NCBI GenBank assembly: GCA_051859045.1
Contig: JBHYGK010000056.1
Coordinates: 1 to 64,000, forward strand
From: JBHYGK01 sp051859045
GTDB lineage: Bacteria > Pseudomonadota > Gammaproteobacteria > Xanthomonadales > Xanthomonadaceae
Direction: 5' to 3'
Length of the DNA stretch: 64,000 nucleotides
The notes beneath the pieces are model-generated. The model had not been told where the DNA came from and made no database searches. It was given only the letters and a program-made list of their open reading frames with translations. Position numbers and translations under genes: made by a program. Below are positions 34,743 to 43,063 of this stretch, piece by piece (position 1 is the stretch's first letter; each line of letters opens with the position of its first letter).

Positions 34743-35510
34743 TCAGCGCGGCGGATCGAGGAAGCCGTCGCGGCGCCAGGTCAGCACCAAGGTGTCGCGA
34801 TGGCCGCCCTCGGCCTCGGGCTGCAGCGGCGTGGTCTCGTGGATCATGCGGTGGTCGTCGAGCAGCAGGCATGTCCAGGGCTCGCGCATCGTGAAGCGCA
34901 GGCCCGCCGGGCCGTCGGCCTCGAACACCCGCGTCTCGCCGCCGCGCACGCCCGCGCGATCGAGCAGCAGCACCGCCACGGCCTCGACGCCGTCGCGGTG
35001 CGCGCCCTCGGGCGTGGGCCGGCCGATGCCGTCGGCGGTGGTGATCCGGAACTGGTGCACCTCGACGTAGGGCAGCGCCTCGCCGCGCGCTTCGCGCAGC
35101 AGCGCGCCCAGGCCCTGCACCAGGCGCTGGAAGGCCGGATGCGCCAGCACGTCGCTGCTGCAGGGCGCGAACCAGCGCTCGTAGCCGCCGTGCAGCGCGT
35201 TGTAGTCGAGCGGCTGGTAGTGCGGCCGGCGCGGCGCGATGTGCAGCGCGCCCGGCGCCTCGAGTCCGTCGACCAGCGAGGCGTGGCGCCGGAATCGGTA
35301 GCGGCCGCCGTCGCGCAGGTGCTCGTCCGGGGGCAGGTCGTCCCAGGACGCGGCCAGCGCGCCCGCGGCGGCGTCGTCCAACCCGGCCAGCGCGCGCACG
35401 CGCTCCGGCGAGAGCAGCACGAAGCCCTGGCGGGCCAGCGTGGCCGCGGCGGCGTGGTCGTCGAGGTCCCAGGCGGGCAGGGAGGCGGTGCGGGCGTCGA
35501 GGCTGGGCAT
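34743..35510 (-). CDS. 2OG-Fe(II) dioxygenase family protein (PF10014 type)
   Basis: 255 aa. The motif PEGAHRDGVEAVAVLLLDR carries the HxD-type iron ligands (His near 172, Asp near 174), then GGETRVFEADG and LLLDDHRMIHETTPL with the distal His. This matches the 2OG-Fe dioxygenase family that includes bacterial free L-isoleucine/amino acid hydroxylases. The substrate is not predictable; a free amino acid is plausible by family. It stands alone, convergent with the glycosylase gene and 97 bp upstream of the peroxidase's end on the same strand. Confidence 0.8.
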   Translation of the reverse strand: MPSLDARTASLPAWDLDDHAAAATLARQGFVLLSPERVRALAGLDDAAAGALAASWDDLPPDEHLRDGGRYRFRRHASLVDGLEAPGALHIAPRRPHYQPLDYNALHGGYERWFAPCSSDVLAHPAFQRLVQGLGALLREARGEALPYVEVHQFRITTADGIGRPTPEGAHRDGVEAVAVLLLDRAGVRGGETRVFEADGPAGLRFTMREPWTCLLLDDHRMIHETTPLQPEAEGGHRDTLVLTWRRDGFLDPPR

Positions 35511-35607
35511 GGGCGCATTCTCCGCCCGCGGGGCGCCGCGCGCGAGGCCCGCGTGCGCGGCGCCGGCGGCACGCGGCGTTGCGCGGCGGGCCGTCCTCGC
35601 GCCGGCC

Positions 35608-36753
35608 TCACAGCGTGCCGAGGAAGGCCTCCAGGTCCTCGAGGTCCTCGCGGCTGAGCTCCAGCGGCTGCAGCAGCGGCGAGGTCACCGGCACCTCGGC
35701 CGGATCCTCGCCGGTGCGCGCGCGCGGCTGCACGCCGCCGGCGTCGTAGAAGGCCAGCAGCCCGCGCAGGTGGCCGAAGTAACCACGATGCATGTAGGGC
35801 GCGGTGTCGGCCACGCCGCGCAGGGTCGGGGTGCGGAACGCGCCGCGGTCGGCCGGGTCGCCGGTGGCGCCGAATCGGCCCAGGTCCTGGGTGGGGCGGC
35901 CGAAGAAGTGCAGGCCCAGGTTGTGGAAGCCCTGGTCGGTGAAGGCCGGGCCGTGGTGGCAGCTCATGCAGCGCGCCTCGGTCCGGAACAGGTGCAGGCC
36001 GCGCAATTGCTGGTCGTCGAGCGAGGCCGAGCGGCCCTTCACGAAGGCCTCGAAGCGGCCGAAGCCCTGGCCGAGGCTGCGCTGGAACGCGGCCAGGCCC
36101 ATCGCGATATCCTCGATCGTCAGCGCGTCGCGGCCGAACGCGGCGCGGGCGTCGTCGGCGTAGTCCCCGTCGGCGGCCAGGCGGGCCACCACCGCGTCGA
36201 GGTCGGCGGCCATCTCGGTGGGATCGACCATCGGCGCCAGCGCCTGCTGCTCCAGCGAGGCCGCCCGGCCGTCCCAGAACAGGTGCTGGTGGAAGGCGGC
36301 GAAGTGCACCGACGGGGCGTTGCGTCGCCCCGCGGTGCGATCGTGGCCGAAGGCCACGCGGCGGCCGTCGGCCCAGCCGAGGTCGCGGTCGTGGCAGCTG
36401 GCGCAGGCGATCTGGCCCGAGCCCGACAGCCGAGGGTCGTGGAACAGCCGGCGGCCGACCGCCACGCGCTCGGCGGTGGTGGGGTTGTCGGCCGGGGCCT
36501 CCGGGACGGGGAGTGGGCCCAGTTCGACCCAGGCCACGCCCTCGGCCACGCAGGGCGCAGGCCAGGTGGAGGGCGGGCCGGCGTAGCGGGCGCGCAGCGA
36601 CGCGGGGCTGGTGTCGCCGCGGTCGCAGGCGTGCGGTCCGGCGGCGGCCGTTGGCGTCGCCGCGACGGGTGCCGCGGCCGTCGCGCCCTGCGCGAGCAGC
36701 GCCGCAGCGGCCAGCAGCGCGGCGACTAGGAGGGGGCGGTGGCGGATGGGCAT
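35608..36753 (-). CDS. MauG/cytochrome c peroxidase-type dihaem protein
   Basis: 381 aa. Signal peptide (LLVAALLAAAALLAQGATA, about 8-26), then two c-type haem sites, CASCHD (near 125) and CMSCHHG (near 272), in the CCP_MauG arrangement. Typical blocks NAPSVHFAAFHQHLFWDGR, LRGVADTAPYMHRG and LLAFYDAGG are present. Members reduce H2O2 or oxidise protein side chains in the periplasm. A Cys pair in the N-terminal extension is extra. It lies 17 bp downstream of a TonB receptor gene on the same strand, so the two are very likely co-transcribed from the promoter at 39443-39471. This pairing recalls MbnH-type systems, but no MbnP is present. Confidence 0.85.
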   Translation of the reverse strand: MPIRHRPLLVAALLAAAALLAQGATAAAPVAATPTAAAGPHACDRGDTSPASLRARYAGPPSTWPAPCVAEGVAWVELGPLPVPEAPADNPTTAERVAVGRRLFHDPRLSGSGQIACASCHDRDLGWADGRRVAFGHDRTAGRRNAPSVHFAAFHQHLFWDGRAASLEQQALAPMVDPTEMAADLDAVVARLAADGDYADDARAAFGRDALTIEDIAMGLAAFQRSLGQGFGRFEAFVKGRSASLDDQQLRGLHLFRTEARCMSCHHGPAFTDQGFHNLGLHFFGRPTQDLGRFGATGDPADRGAFRTPTLRGVADTAPYMHRGYFGHLRGLLAFYDAGGVQPRARTGEDPAEVPVTSPLLQPLELSREDLEDLEAFLGTL

Positions 36754-36770
36754 CGACGGGCTCCGTGGGC

Positions 36771-39335
36771 TCAGAAGGTGGTGCCGACTTCCAGCCAGAC
36801 CTGCCGGCCCAGCTCGTAGACCTCGCGGCCCGACGCGATCGCCACCACGTTGCGGCGGTTGGTCAGGTTCGACACCTCCAGCCGCACCCAGGGCGCGAAG
36901 CCGCCGGCGGCGAAGCGCCAGGTGAGCTGGGTGTCGAGCGTGATCGCGGCGGGGATGTCGCCGTCCTCGTAGGTCTCGTACAGCACGCCGTCCTCGACGA
37001 CGTCGGCGCCGTTGACCAGCGCCGGGAAGCCTCCGCGCGCCACCAGCGTGTTCGCCAGGCTCAGCCCGGTGTCGCCGAACGTGGTGGTGGCGGCCGCGCG
37101 CACCGACCACGGCCGGTTGTAGTTCGACTGCGGCAGCTCGTCGTAGCGCCTCTTCGTCCCCGCGTAGATCACCGGGCGCGCGGCGTCGATCGGGTCGAGG
37201 CTGCTCTCGTAGTCGCTGTAGCTGCGGCGGGTGTCGGTGTGGTCGAGCGCCAGCTGCCAGGTGCTGGTGCTGCCCAGCACCTCGAGCGCGGCGTTGGGCG
37301 CCAGCGTCAGGGTGATGGTGTCGTTGCGGCTGCGGCCGTCGTTGACGTAGGTGTAGACGTTGGCCGCGTAGGCCGGGTCGGTCTCGCGCACGCGCCGGCG
37401 CAGGATCTCGTCGCGGCCGTCGCGGTGCACCCACTTGAGGTCTGCGCGAAGGCGCGACGCGCTCCACTGCCAACCGAGCATCGTCTCGTCGGCGTAGGGG
37501 ATGCGCAGGTCCTGGTAGCGGTTGAGGCTGGTCGCGGTGGTGGCCGCGCCGTACACCAGGGTGCCGGTGCGGGTCTGGGTGATCTTCAGCGACTCGCGGC
37601 CGTCGCGCAGCGCGTTGGTGAAGAAGTTTCGCCCGTAGTAGCGGCTGGCGCCGGCCAGCAGCGCGTGGTCCGAGCCGGCCACGTCCCAGCGCAGCGACGC
37701 GCGCGGGGCCAGCGAGTCGCGCGCCATCAGGTCGTCGCGGTCGAAGCGCAGCCCGAGGCGCAGGCTGAGGTCGCCGCGCAGCATCTCGTCCTCCACCCAT
37801 GCGCCAAGGGCGCGCATCGCCACGTCGATGCTCCCGGCGCGGTAGGTGTCGCGCTGCGCGAAGTACTGGCCGCGGCCGTCGAACAGCGTCGGCGCCAGCG
37901 AGCAGCCGTCCGCGTCCAGCGCGCCGTTGGCGTCGGTGCAGGTTGAGGTGGGCGTGGGGCGCAGGTAGACGAGGTGGTCGTCCAGGCGCGCGTACCAGGC
38001 CTCGCGGTCCTCGAGCTGCAGGCCGCCGGAGAGCCGGTGCTCCAGGCCGAACGCCTGCACCGGCGCGCGCGACAGCGACACGTCGAGGTCGGTGGAGCGC
38101 TGGGCCTGGTCGACGTCGCCCCAGCTGCCCTCGGTGCTCAGCGAGGTGCGCGAGCTGGGCGCGCCCCAGTCCTGGGCGGTGCTCCAGCGCCAGGACTTCC
38201 AGTAGTCCACGTCGCTGCGCCGCGAGCTGTCGAGATCGGAGAAGCCCAGCCGCGTCGCCAGCGTCCAGGCGCCGAGTTCGCGCGAGTCGCGCAGGCTCAG
38301 CACGGGCCCGCCCTGCTCGAGGTCGAACCACGAGTCCTTGGCGTTCTGGATGAAGTAGCGCTCGTCGGTGGGGGCATAGTTCAGGCTGAGGTCGGTGTGC
38401 CAGCCGTCGCCGCCCTGGTCGAGGCGCAGGAACGCGCCGCGGTTGGCGCGGGTCTGCTCCTTCACCGCCTGATCGCTGGGGCTCTCGAAGCCGTTGGCCG
38501 CGCCGCGCAGCGGGATCGTCGAGCGCTGCTCGCGCAGCGACAGCAGCCAGCCCAGGCCGCCGTCGGTGCGGTCTTCCCAGCTCGCGCGCAGCTCGGTCTT
38601 CTCGAAGTAGGCCTGGCGCGCGGCCGAGGTGCTGAGCTCATAGGCCGCCTCCTCGGACGGCTCCACCAGGCGATCGGTCCAGGCGTCGCGGGTGTGGCGG
38701 ACCACGACGCGGCCCCGGCCGCCGTCGCGCGCGCGCCGGGTCACCGCGTCCACCACGCCGCCGTTGAAGCCGCCGAAGCGCGCGGGCACGTTGGCGTCGA
38801 AGACGCCCAGGCGCTCGAGCAGCGCGGTGTCCACCGCGATGCCCTGGGTGGTGCTCGGCGGGTCGGCGTAGTGGTTGGGATTGACGCTGGCCGGGTCGAG
38901 GTCGTTGGTGATGCCGGTGCCGTCGAGCTGGAAGCGGTTCTGGTACCAGGGCGCGCCGTTGATCGAGACGTCGGCCGGGCGGATCTCGCCCGGCGTGCGC
39001 TCGCTGCGCGCGGCGTCGTCGAGCTGCACGTTGGGGTTGAGCCGCAGCAGGCCGGCCAGGTCGCCGTTGCCGCGCGGCAGGGCCTCGATCAGCGCCGCGT
39101 CGATGCGGGCCTCGCCCTGGTAGACGGCCGGCCACGGGGCCCGGACCAGCACGGGCTCGAGGGTGCGCGCATCGTCGGCGACGCGGCGGGGGAGGGCGGC
39201 GGTCGCCGTGGCGTCGTCGTCGTCGCCGTCGGGCGGTGCGGCGGCGTGGGCGGCGGGCGCCGCGGGCAGCGCGGCGAGGGCGAACAGCAGGGCGCAGGCC
39301 AGCGGCGCGCGCGGCGGCGGGAGGGTGGACGGCAT
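36771..39335 (-). CDS. TonB-dependent outer membrane receptor
   Basis: 854 aa. Signal peptide (LACALLFALAALPAAPAAHA), a short acidic linker, then the plug domain (about 60-190): LEPVLVRAP-like TonB-box region, LPRGNGDLAGLLRLNPNVQ, INGAPWYQNRFQLDG and FDANVPARFGGFNGGVVDA. The remainder is a 22-strand beta barrel rich in alternating aromatic/polar residues, ending with EVGTTF (C-terminal Phe for BAM). No FecA-type signalling domain. The substrate is unknown; the next gene in the operon encodes a dihaem peroxidase, and the promoter overlaps a LacI-like palindrome. Start at 39335 because the signal peptide begins there. Confidence 0.92.
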   Translation of the reverse strand: MPSTLPPPRAPLACALLFALAALPAAPAAHAAAPPDGDDDDATATAALPRRVADDARTLEPVLVRAPWPAVYQGEARIDAALIEALPRGNGDLAGLLRLNPNVQLDDAARSERTPGEIRPADVSINGAPWYQNRFQLDGTGITNDLDPASVNPNHYADPPSTTQGIAVDTALLERLGVFDANVPARFGGFNGGVVDAVTRRARDGGRGRVVVRHTRDAWTDRLVEPSEEAAYELSTSAARQAYFEKTELRASWEDRTDGGLGWLLSLREQRSTIPLRGAANGFESPSDQAVKEQTRANRGAFLRLDQGGDGWHTDLSLNYAPTDERYFIQNAKDSWFDLEQGGPVLSLRDSRELGAWTLATRLGFSDLDSSRRSDVDYWKSWRWSTAQDWGAPSSRTSLSTEGSWGDVDQAQRSTDLDVSLSRAPVQAFGLEHRLSGGLQLEDREAWYARLDDHLVYLRPTPTSTCTDANGALDADGCSLAPTLFDGRGQYFAQRDTYRAGSIDVAMRALGAWVEDEMLRGDLSLRLGLRFDRDDLMARDSLAPRASLRWDVAGSDHALLAGASRYYGRNFFTNALRDGRESLKITQTRTGTLVYGAATTATSLNRYQDLRIPYADETMLGWQWSASRLRADLKWVHRDGRDEILRRRVRETDPAYAANVYTYVNDGRSRNDTITLTLAPNAALEVLGSTSTWQLALDHTDTRRSYSDYESSLDPIDAARPVIYAGTKRRYDELPQSNYNRPWSVRAAATTTFGDTGLSLANTLVARGGFPALVNGADVVEDGVLYETYEDGDIPAAITLDTQLTWRFAAGGFAPWVRLEVSNLTNRRNVVAIASGREVYELGRQVWLEVGTTF

Positions 39336-39442
39336 CGGGAACCCCAGGTGGCGGGGCCCTGGCTGCGTCCTTCCTCAGGCGTGGCTCGGGCGGGTGGCGA
39401 GGCCGGCGCGGGTGGCGCCGGCGGATGGAACGACGGGCGCGG

Positions 39443-39480
39443 AGTCTAGGCGCGCCCCGCCAAAGATGCAAACGGTTCGC
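39443..39480 (-). promoter_or_regulatory. Sigma-70 promoter with operator-like palindrome for the receptor operon
   Basis: Minus strand TTGCAT (39466-39471), exact 17-bp spacer, TAGACT (39443-39448). Overlapping the -35 is the 13-bp imperfect palindrome GCAAACGGTTCGC (39468-39480), which resembles LacI-family operators (AAnCGnTT core). Leader about 100 nt. Confidence 0.6.
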
Positions 39481-39496
39481 AACAACGGAGCGCCGC

Positions 39497-40174
39497 TCAG
39501 GCGTCGCCGGCGTCCTCGGCGGCCATCAGCCGCGAGCCGGCCATGATCATCTGCAGCATCACCACCATCTGCTCGACGATCTCGGCGTGGCGCGCGCGCG
39601 GCATGTCCAGCGCCTTCGCGCCCATCGCGAACACCAGCCGGGTCATCGCGGTGGCCACCAGCGCCGGCGCGTGGATCGGCTCGCGGCGGGCCTCGGCCAG
39701 GCGCACCAGGTCGACGCGCAGCTCCTCCTCGAACGCGCGCAGTTCGCGCTCGACCGCGGACTTGAAGGCGTCCGAGCCCACCGTGCCCTCGCGCAGCAGG
39801 ATGTGCAGCAGGCGCTCGTCGGCGTTGAGCTGCTCCATGAAGGTCTCGACCGACACCCGGATGACGCTGGTGCCCGGCAGCACCCGCCGCCGCGCCTCGC
39901 CGATGATCCGGCGCAGCGAGGCGCCGGCGAGGTCGATCAGTGCGATCGCCAGCGCGTCCATGTCGCGGAAGTGGCGGTAGAAGCTGTTGGGCGCGATGTC
40001 GGCCTCGCGCGCCACCTCGCGCAGGCTCAGCGTGGACACGCTGCGGTGCGGGCCGACCAGGCGCAGCGCCGCGGCGATGAGGTCCTCGCGGCTGATCACC
40101 GGCTTGCGGCCGGGGCCGGGGGCCGGGGCGCCGTCGTCGCTGGGGTCGGCGGGGGAGCGGTCGGTGGGGCTCAT
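39497..40174 (-). CDS. fabR: TetR family repressor, FabR/DesT type
   Basis: 225 aa. A Pro/Asp/Gly-rich leader (about 1-25), then a TetR helix-turn-helix (LSLREVAREADIAPNSFYRHFRDMDALAIAL, about 50-80) and a ligand-binding helical domain with LPGTSVIRVSVETFMEQL. FabR and DesT sense the ratio of unsaturated to saturated acyl-CoA and repress desaturase or fabA/fabB genes. The family call is supported by the location: it is divergent from a ferredoxin-type reductase and a desaturase, the DesT-DesCB arrangement of Pseudomonas. Start at 40174 chosen because longer upstream codons run into the operator region. Confidence 0.82.
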   Translation of the reverse strand: MSPTDRSPADPSDDGAPAPGPGRKPVISREDLIAAALRLVGPHRSVSTLSLREVAREADIAPNSFYRHFRDMDALAIALIDLAGASLRRIIGEARRRVLPGTSVIRVSVETFMEQLNADERLLHILLREGTVGSDAFKSAVERELRAFEEELRVDLVRLAEARREPIHAPALVATAMTRLVFAMGAKALDMPRARHAEIVEQMVVMLQMIMAGSRLMAAEDAGDA

Positions 40175-40268
40175 CGGGATCCAAGGGCGCGGGGGCGGGC
40201 CGGCGACGCGGCCGGGGGGCGGATCATAGCCCGGCGGGGGCCGCCGTTCAGGATTGGGGGACGGCTGT

Positions 40269-40296
40269 CTATACATCCGTCTGCACAGTCGTATAG
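40269..40296. promoter_or_regulatory. Inverted repeat between fabR and the desaturase operon
   Basis: CTATAC (40269-40274) and GTATAG (40291-40296), 6-bp arms with a 16-nt spacer. Each arm also reads as a -10-like element (TATAGA towards fabR, TATAGG towards the reductase). A plausible autoregulated divergent promoter/operator; it does not match the E. coli FabR box. Confidence 0.4.
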
Positions 40297-40326
40297 GATT
40301 TGCGGCGTCGACCCCGGATCCCGCCC

Positions 40327-41424
40327 ATGACCGCCACGCGCGCCACGCCGTCCCCGCCCACCGCCAGCGCCCCGCGCCGGCTGCCCAACGCCGTGGCGTG
40401 GTGGATGCGCCGGCTGATGCCGCGCTGGTCGCCCGACCGCTGCCTGGCCCGGATCGTGGCCCAGCGCGTCGAGGCCGAGGGCAGCACCACGCTCGAGCTC
40501 GCGCCGAACCGCCGCTTCCAGGGCTTCCAGCCCGGCCAGCACGTGAACCTCACCGCCGAGGTCGACGGCCGCCGGGTCACCCGCAGCTACACGCTCACCG
40601 GCCTGCCGGGCGCGCGCCGGCTATCGATCACCACCAAGGCGCTGCCCGGCGGCCGGCTCAGCGGCTGGCTCGCCAGCCCGGCCGCGCGCGGGCGCATCGT
40701 CGAGCTCTCGCCGGCCTGGGGCGGCATGCAGGCCCCGGCCGCCGGCCCGCGCCTGCTGCTCGCCGCGGGCAGCGGCATCACCCCGGTGATCGCGCTGGTG
40801 CGCGCGGCCGCCGCGGCCGGCACCCTCGACGGCCTGGCGGTCGGCTGCTGGGCGCGCCGCCGCGAGGAGCTGTGCTTCGTCGAGGAGCTGCGCGCGCTGG
40901 CGGCCGCCCACCCGGGCCTGCGCGTCGGGTTCTGGCTGACCGGCGCCGACGCGGGCGCGCTCGCGCCCGACGAGCACGCCGGCCGCATCGACGCCGCCGC
41001 GCTCGCCGCGCTGGCGCCCCGAGGCTGCGCCGGCCTCGACGTGCTGGCCTGCGGGCCGCGCGGCTTCATCGACGCCGTCGCCGCGCTGGCCGGCCCCGAG
41101 GCCCGCGTGCAGGCCGAGACCTTCGATCCGCCGGCCCTGCTCGGCCTCGCCGAGGTGGCCGGCCGCGAGGTCGCGATCACGCTGGCGGCCAGCGGCCGCA
41201 CCCTGCGCGTCCCCGCCGGCCAGCCGCTGCTGGCCGCGCTCGAGGCGCACGGCCTGAGCCCCAAGCACGGCTGCCGCCGCGGCATCTGCAACACCTGCAG
41301 CTGCCGCAAGACCGCCGGCACCCACGCCGACCTGCTGCCCGGCGCGCGCGGCCCCGATCCCGAACCCGCCACGCTTCGCCTGTGCACCAGCGCGGCGCTC
41401 GACGACCTCACCCTCGCGCTCTGA
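40327..41424 (+). CDS. Ferredoxin-type oxidoreductase for the desaturase
   Basis: 365 aa. An FNR-like module (FAD motif RSYTLTG near residue 90-96; NAD(P) motif LLLAAGSGITPVIALVR near 143-159; CGPRGFI near 240) precedes a C-terminal plant-type 2Fe-2S ferredoxin with ligands in CRRGICNTCSC and a later Cys in RLCTS. Such proteins transfer electrons from NADPH to membrane desaturases (DesC-type). It is 38 bp upstream of the desaturase and divergent from fabR, so repression by FabR/DesT is likely. Start at 40327; the frame extends nine codons further upstream, to an ATG that lies immediately after the inverted repeat. Confidence 0.88.
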   Translation: MTATRATPSPPTASAPRRLPNAVAWWMRRLMPRWSPDRCLARIVAQRVEAEGSTTLELAPNRRFQGFQPGQHVNLTAEVDGRRVTRSYTLTGLPGARRLSITTKALPGGRLSGWLASPAARGRIVELSPAWGGMQAPAAGPRLLLAAGSGITPVIALVRAAAAAGTLDGLAVGCWARRREELCFVEELRALAAAHPGLRVGFWLTGADAGALAPDEHAGRIDAAALAALAPRGCAGLDVLACGPRGFIDAVAALAGPEARVQAETFDPPALLGLAEVAGREVAITLAASGRTLRVPAGQPLLAALEAHGLSPKHGCRRGICNTCSCRKTAGTHADLLPGARGPDPEPATLRLCTSAALDDLTLAL

Positions 41425-41462
41425 GCGCGTCCCGACCCCCTTTCGACACCGGACCCCACGCC

Positions 41463-42605
41463 ATGCCGATCGCCGCCTCCCGCCTCTCCCGCGCGCTCGA
41501 CGACGCCGAGCTCGACGCCTTCGGCGCCGAACTCGACGCGCTGCGCACCCGCCTGCTCGCCGCCCGCGGCGAGGCCGACCTGCGCTACATCCGCCGGGTC
41601 GAATCCGCGGTGCGCATCAGCGGCGTGCTCGGCCGGATCGTGCTCTGGGCCGGCGCGCCGTTCGCCGTCGCGCTGTGGCCGCTGTGGCTGCTCGGCGTGG
41701 GCCTGCTGGCGCTGTCGAAGATCCTCGAGAACATGGAGCTCGGCCACAACGTCATCCACGGCCAGTACGACTTCACCGGCGATCCGCGCCTGCAGGGCGC
41801 CACCTACGAGTGGGACATCGCCGGCACCGCCGAGAGCTGGCGCCACACCCACAACCACAAGCACCACACCTGGACCAACGTCCGCGGGATGGACGACGAC
41901 ATCGGCTACGGCCTGCTGCGGATCTTCCCCGAGCAGCGCTGGAAGCCCTTCGCGATCGCCCAGCCGCTCTACGCGCTGGTGCTGGCGCTTTACTTCCAGT
42001 GGGGCGTGGCGATCCAGCACCTCGAGATCGGCAAGTGCTTCACGGGCCGCAAGACCTGGCGCCAGCTGTACGTCGAGGCCAAGCCCCTGCTGCGCAAGCT
42101 GCGCTGGCAGCTCGGCAAGGACTACCTGCTGTTCCCGCTGCTGGCCGGCCCGTTCTTCCTGCCGGTGCTGCTGGGCAACCTGGCGGCCAACGGCCTCCGC
42201 AACCTCTGGACCTACGTGGTGATCTTCTGCGGCCACTTCACCACCGAGGTCGAGACCTTCACCAAGGCCTCGACGGTGGGCGAGTCGCGCGGCCACTGGT
42301 ACGCCCGGCAGATGCGCGGCTCGAGCAACATCAGCGGCGGCAAGCTGATGCACCTGATGACCGGCAACCTCAGCCACCAGATCGAGCACCACCTGTTCCC
42401 CGACATCCCGGCCTGGCGCTACGGCGCGATCGCCCCGGAGGTGCGCGCGATCGCCGCGCGCTACGGCCAGCACTACACCGTGGGCTCGCTGCCCAAGCAG
42501 TTCGCCCAGGTCGCCTGGCGGATCCTGCGCCACGCGCTGCCCAGCCGGCCGCCGCGCCGGGTCGACGCCGACGGCGACGCCGCGGGCATGCCCGCCGGCG
42601 CCTGA
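41463..42605 (+). CDS. Membrane fatty acid desaturase (DesB/acyl-CoA desaturase type)
   Basis: 380 aa. Three histidine clusters for the di-iron centre are present: GHNVIHG (near 97-103), RHTHNHKHHTW (near 131-141) and HQIEHHLFP (near 306-314). Four membrane helices are predicted. It introduces a double bond in acyl chains, probably in phospholipids or acyl-CoA, receiving electrons from the preceding reductase. Both are presumably under the divergent TetR regulator. Confidence 0.93.
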   Translation: MPIAASRLSRALDDAELDAFGAELDALRTRLLAARGEADLRYIRRVESAVRISGVLGRIVLWAGAPFAVALWPLWLLGVGLLALSKILENMELGHNVIHGQYDFTGDPRLQGATYEWDIAGTAESWRHTHNHKHHTWTNVRGMDDDIGYGLLRIFPEQRWKPFAIAQPLYALVLALYFQWGVAIQHLEIGKCFTGRKTWRQLYVEAKPLLRKLRWQLGKDYLLFPLLAGPFFLPVLLGNLAANGLRNLWTYVVIFCGHFTTEVETFTKASTVGESRGHWYARQMRGSSNISGGKLMHLMTGNLSHQIEHHLFPDIPAWRYGAIAPEVRAIAARYGQHYTVGSLPKQFAQVAWRILRHALPSRPPRRVDADGDAAGMPAGA

Positions 42606-42637
42606 GCGCCGGCCGCTCGCGCCGGCGCGCGGTCGGC

Positions 42638-42643
42638 TAGCAT
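42638..42643 (+). promoter_or_regulatory. Candidate -10 (TAGCAT) for the EF-hand gene
   Basis: TAGCAT lies 30 bp before the EF-hand gene start; a GGAGG (CTCGGAGGC) Shine-Dalgarno sits between. No clear -35. Confidence 0.35.
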
Positions 42644-42672
42644 GGGCGCCCCCGCCACCTCGGAGGCTCCCC

Positions 42673-43032
42673 ATGCGTCGTCCGATCTCCCGTCTCCCCG
42701 CGCTGGCCCTGCTGGCGCTCGCCGCCGGCCAGGCGCTCGCCCAGGGCGCGCCCGAGCGCCTGCCCGAAGAGGGCCGCACCACCACCCGCATCCGCGACGG
42801 CGCCGACGAGGTCGTCGTGACCTGGGGCGCCACCCGCGACCTGCCCAACCAGTCGGCGTTCGAGCAGCCCTTCCCGCGGCTCGACCTCGACGGCGACGAG
42901 CGCATCACCCGCGAGGAGCTGCCCGAGGGCCATCCGCTGCTCGGCGAGTTCCGGCTGGCCGACCGCAACCGCGACGGCCACGTCGACCCGGCCGAGTACG
43001 AGGCCTGGCGCGGCCCGGTCGGCGCGCGCTGA
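42673..43032 (+). CDS. Exported EF-hand protein
   Basis: 119 aa. Signal peptide (ALALLALAAGQALAQG) then a short linker and two EF-hand calcium loops: DLDGDERITREEL (about 78-90) and DRNRDGHVDPAEY (about 98-110). Small periplasmic EF-hand proteins of this kind are common in xanthomonads; the role is unknown. A good SD (GGAGG) precedes the ATG. The esterase gene follows 31 bp later and may be co-transcribed. Confidence 0.8.
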   Translation: MRRPISRLPALALLALAAGQALAQGAPERLPEEGRTTTRIRDGADEVVVTWGATRDLPNQSAFEQPFPRLDLDGDERITREELPEGHPLLGEFRLADRNRDGHVDPAEYEAWRGPVGAR

Positions 43033-43063
43033 GCGCGCCCCTTTCCCCTTCGATGGAACCCGC

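Noticed and set aside
35608..39335. A methanobactin biosynthesis locus
   Set aside because: Only a receptor and MauG-type protein are present; no precursor peptide, MbnB/MbnC or MbnP was found in the window.
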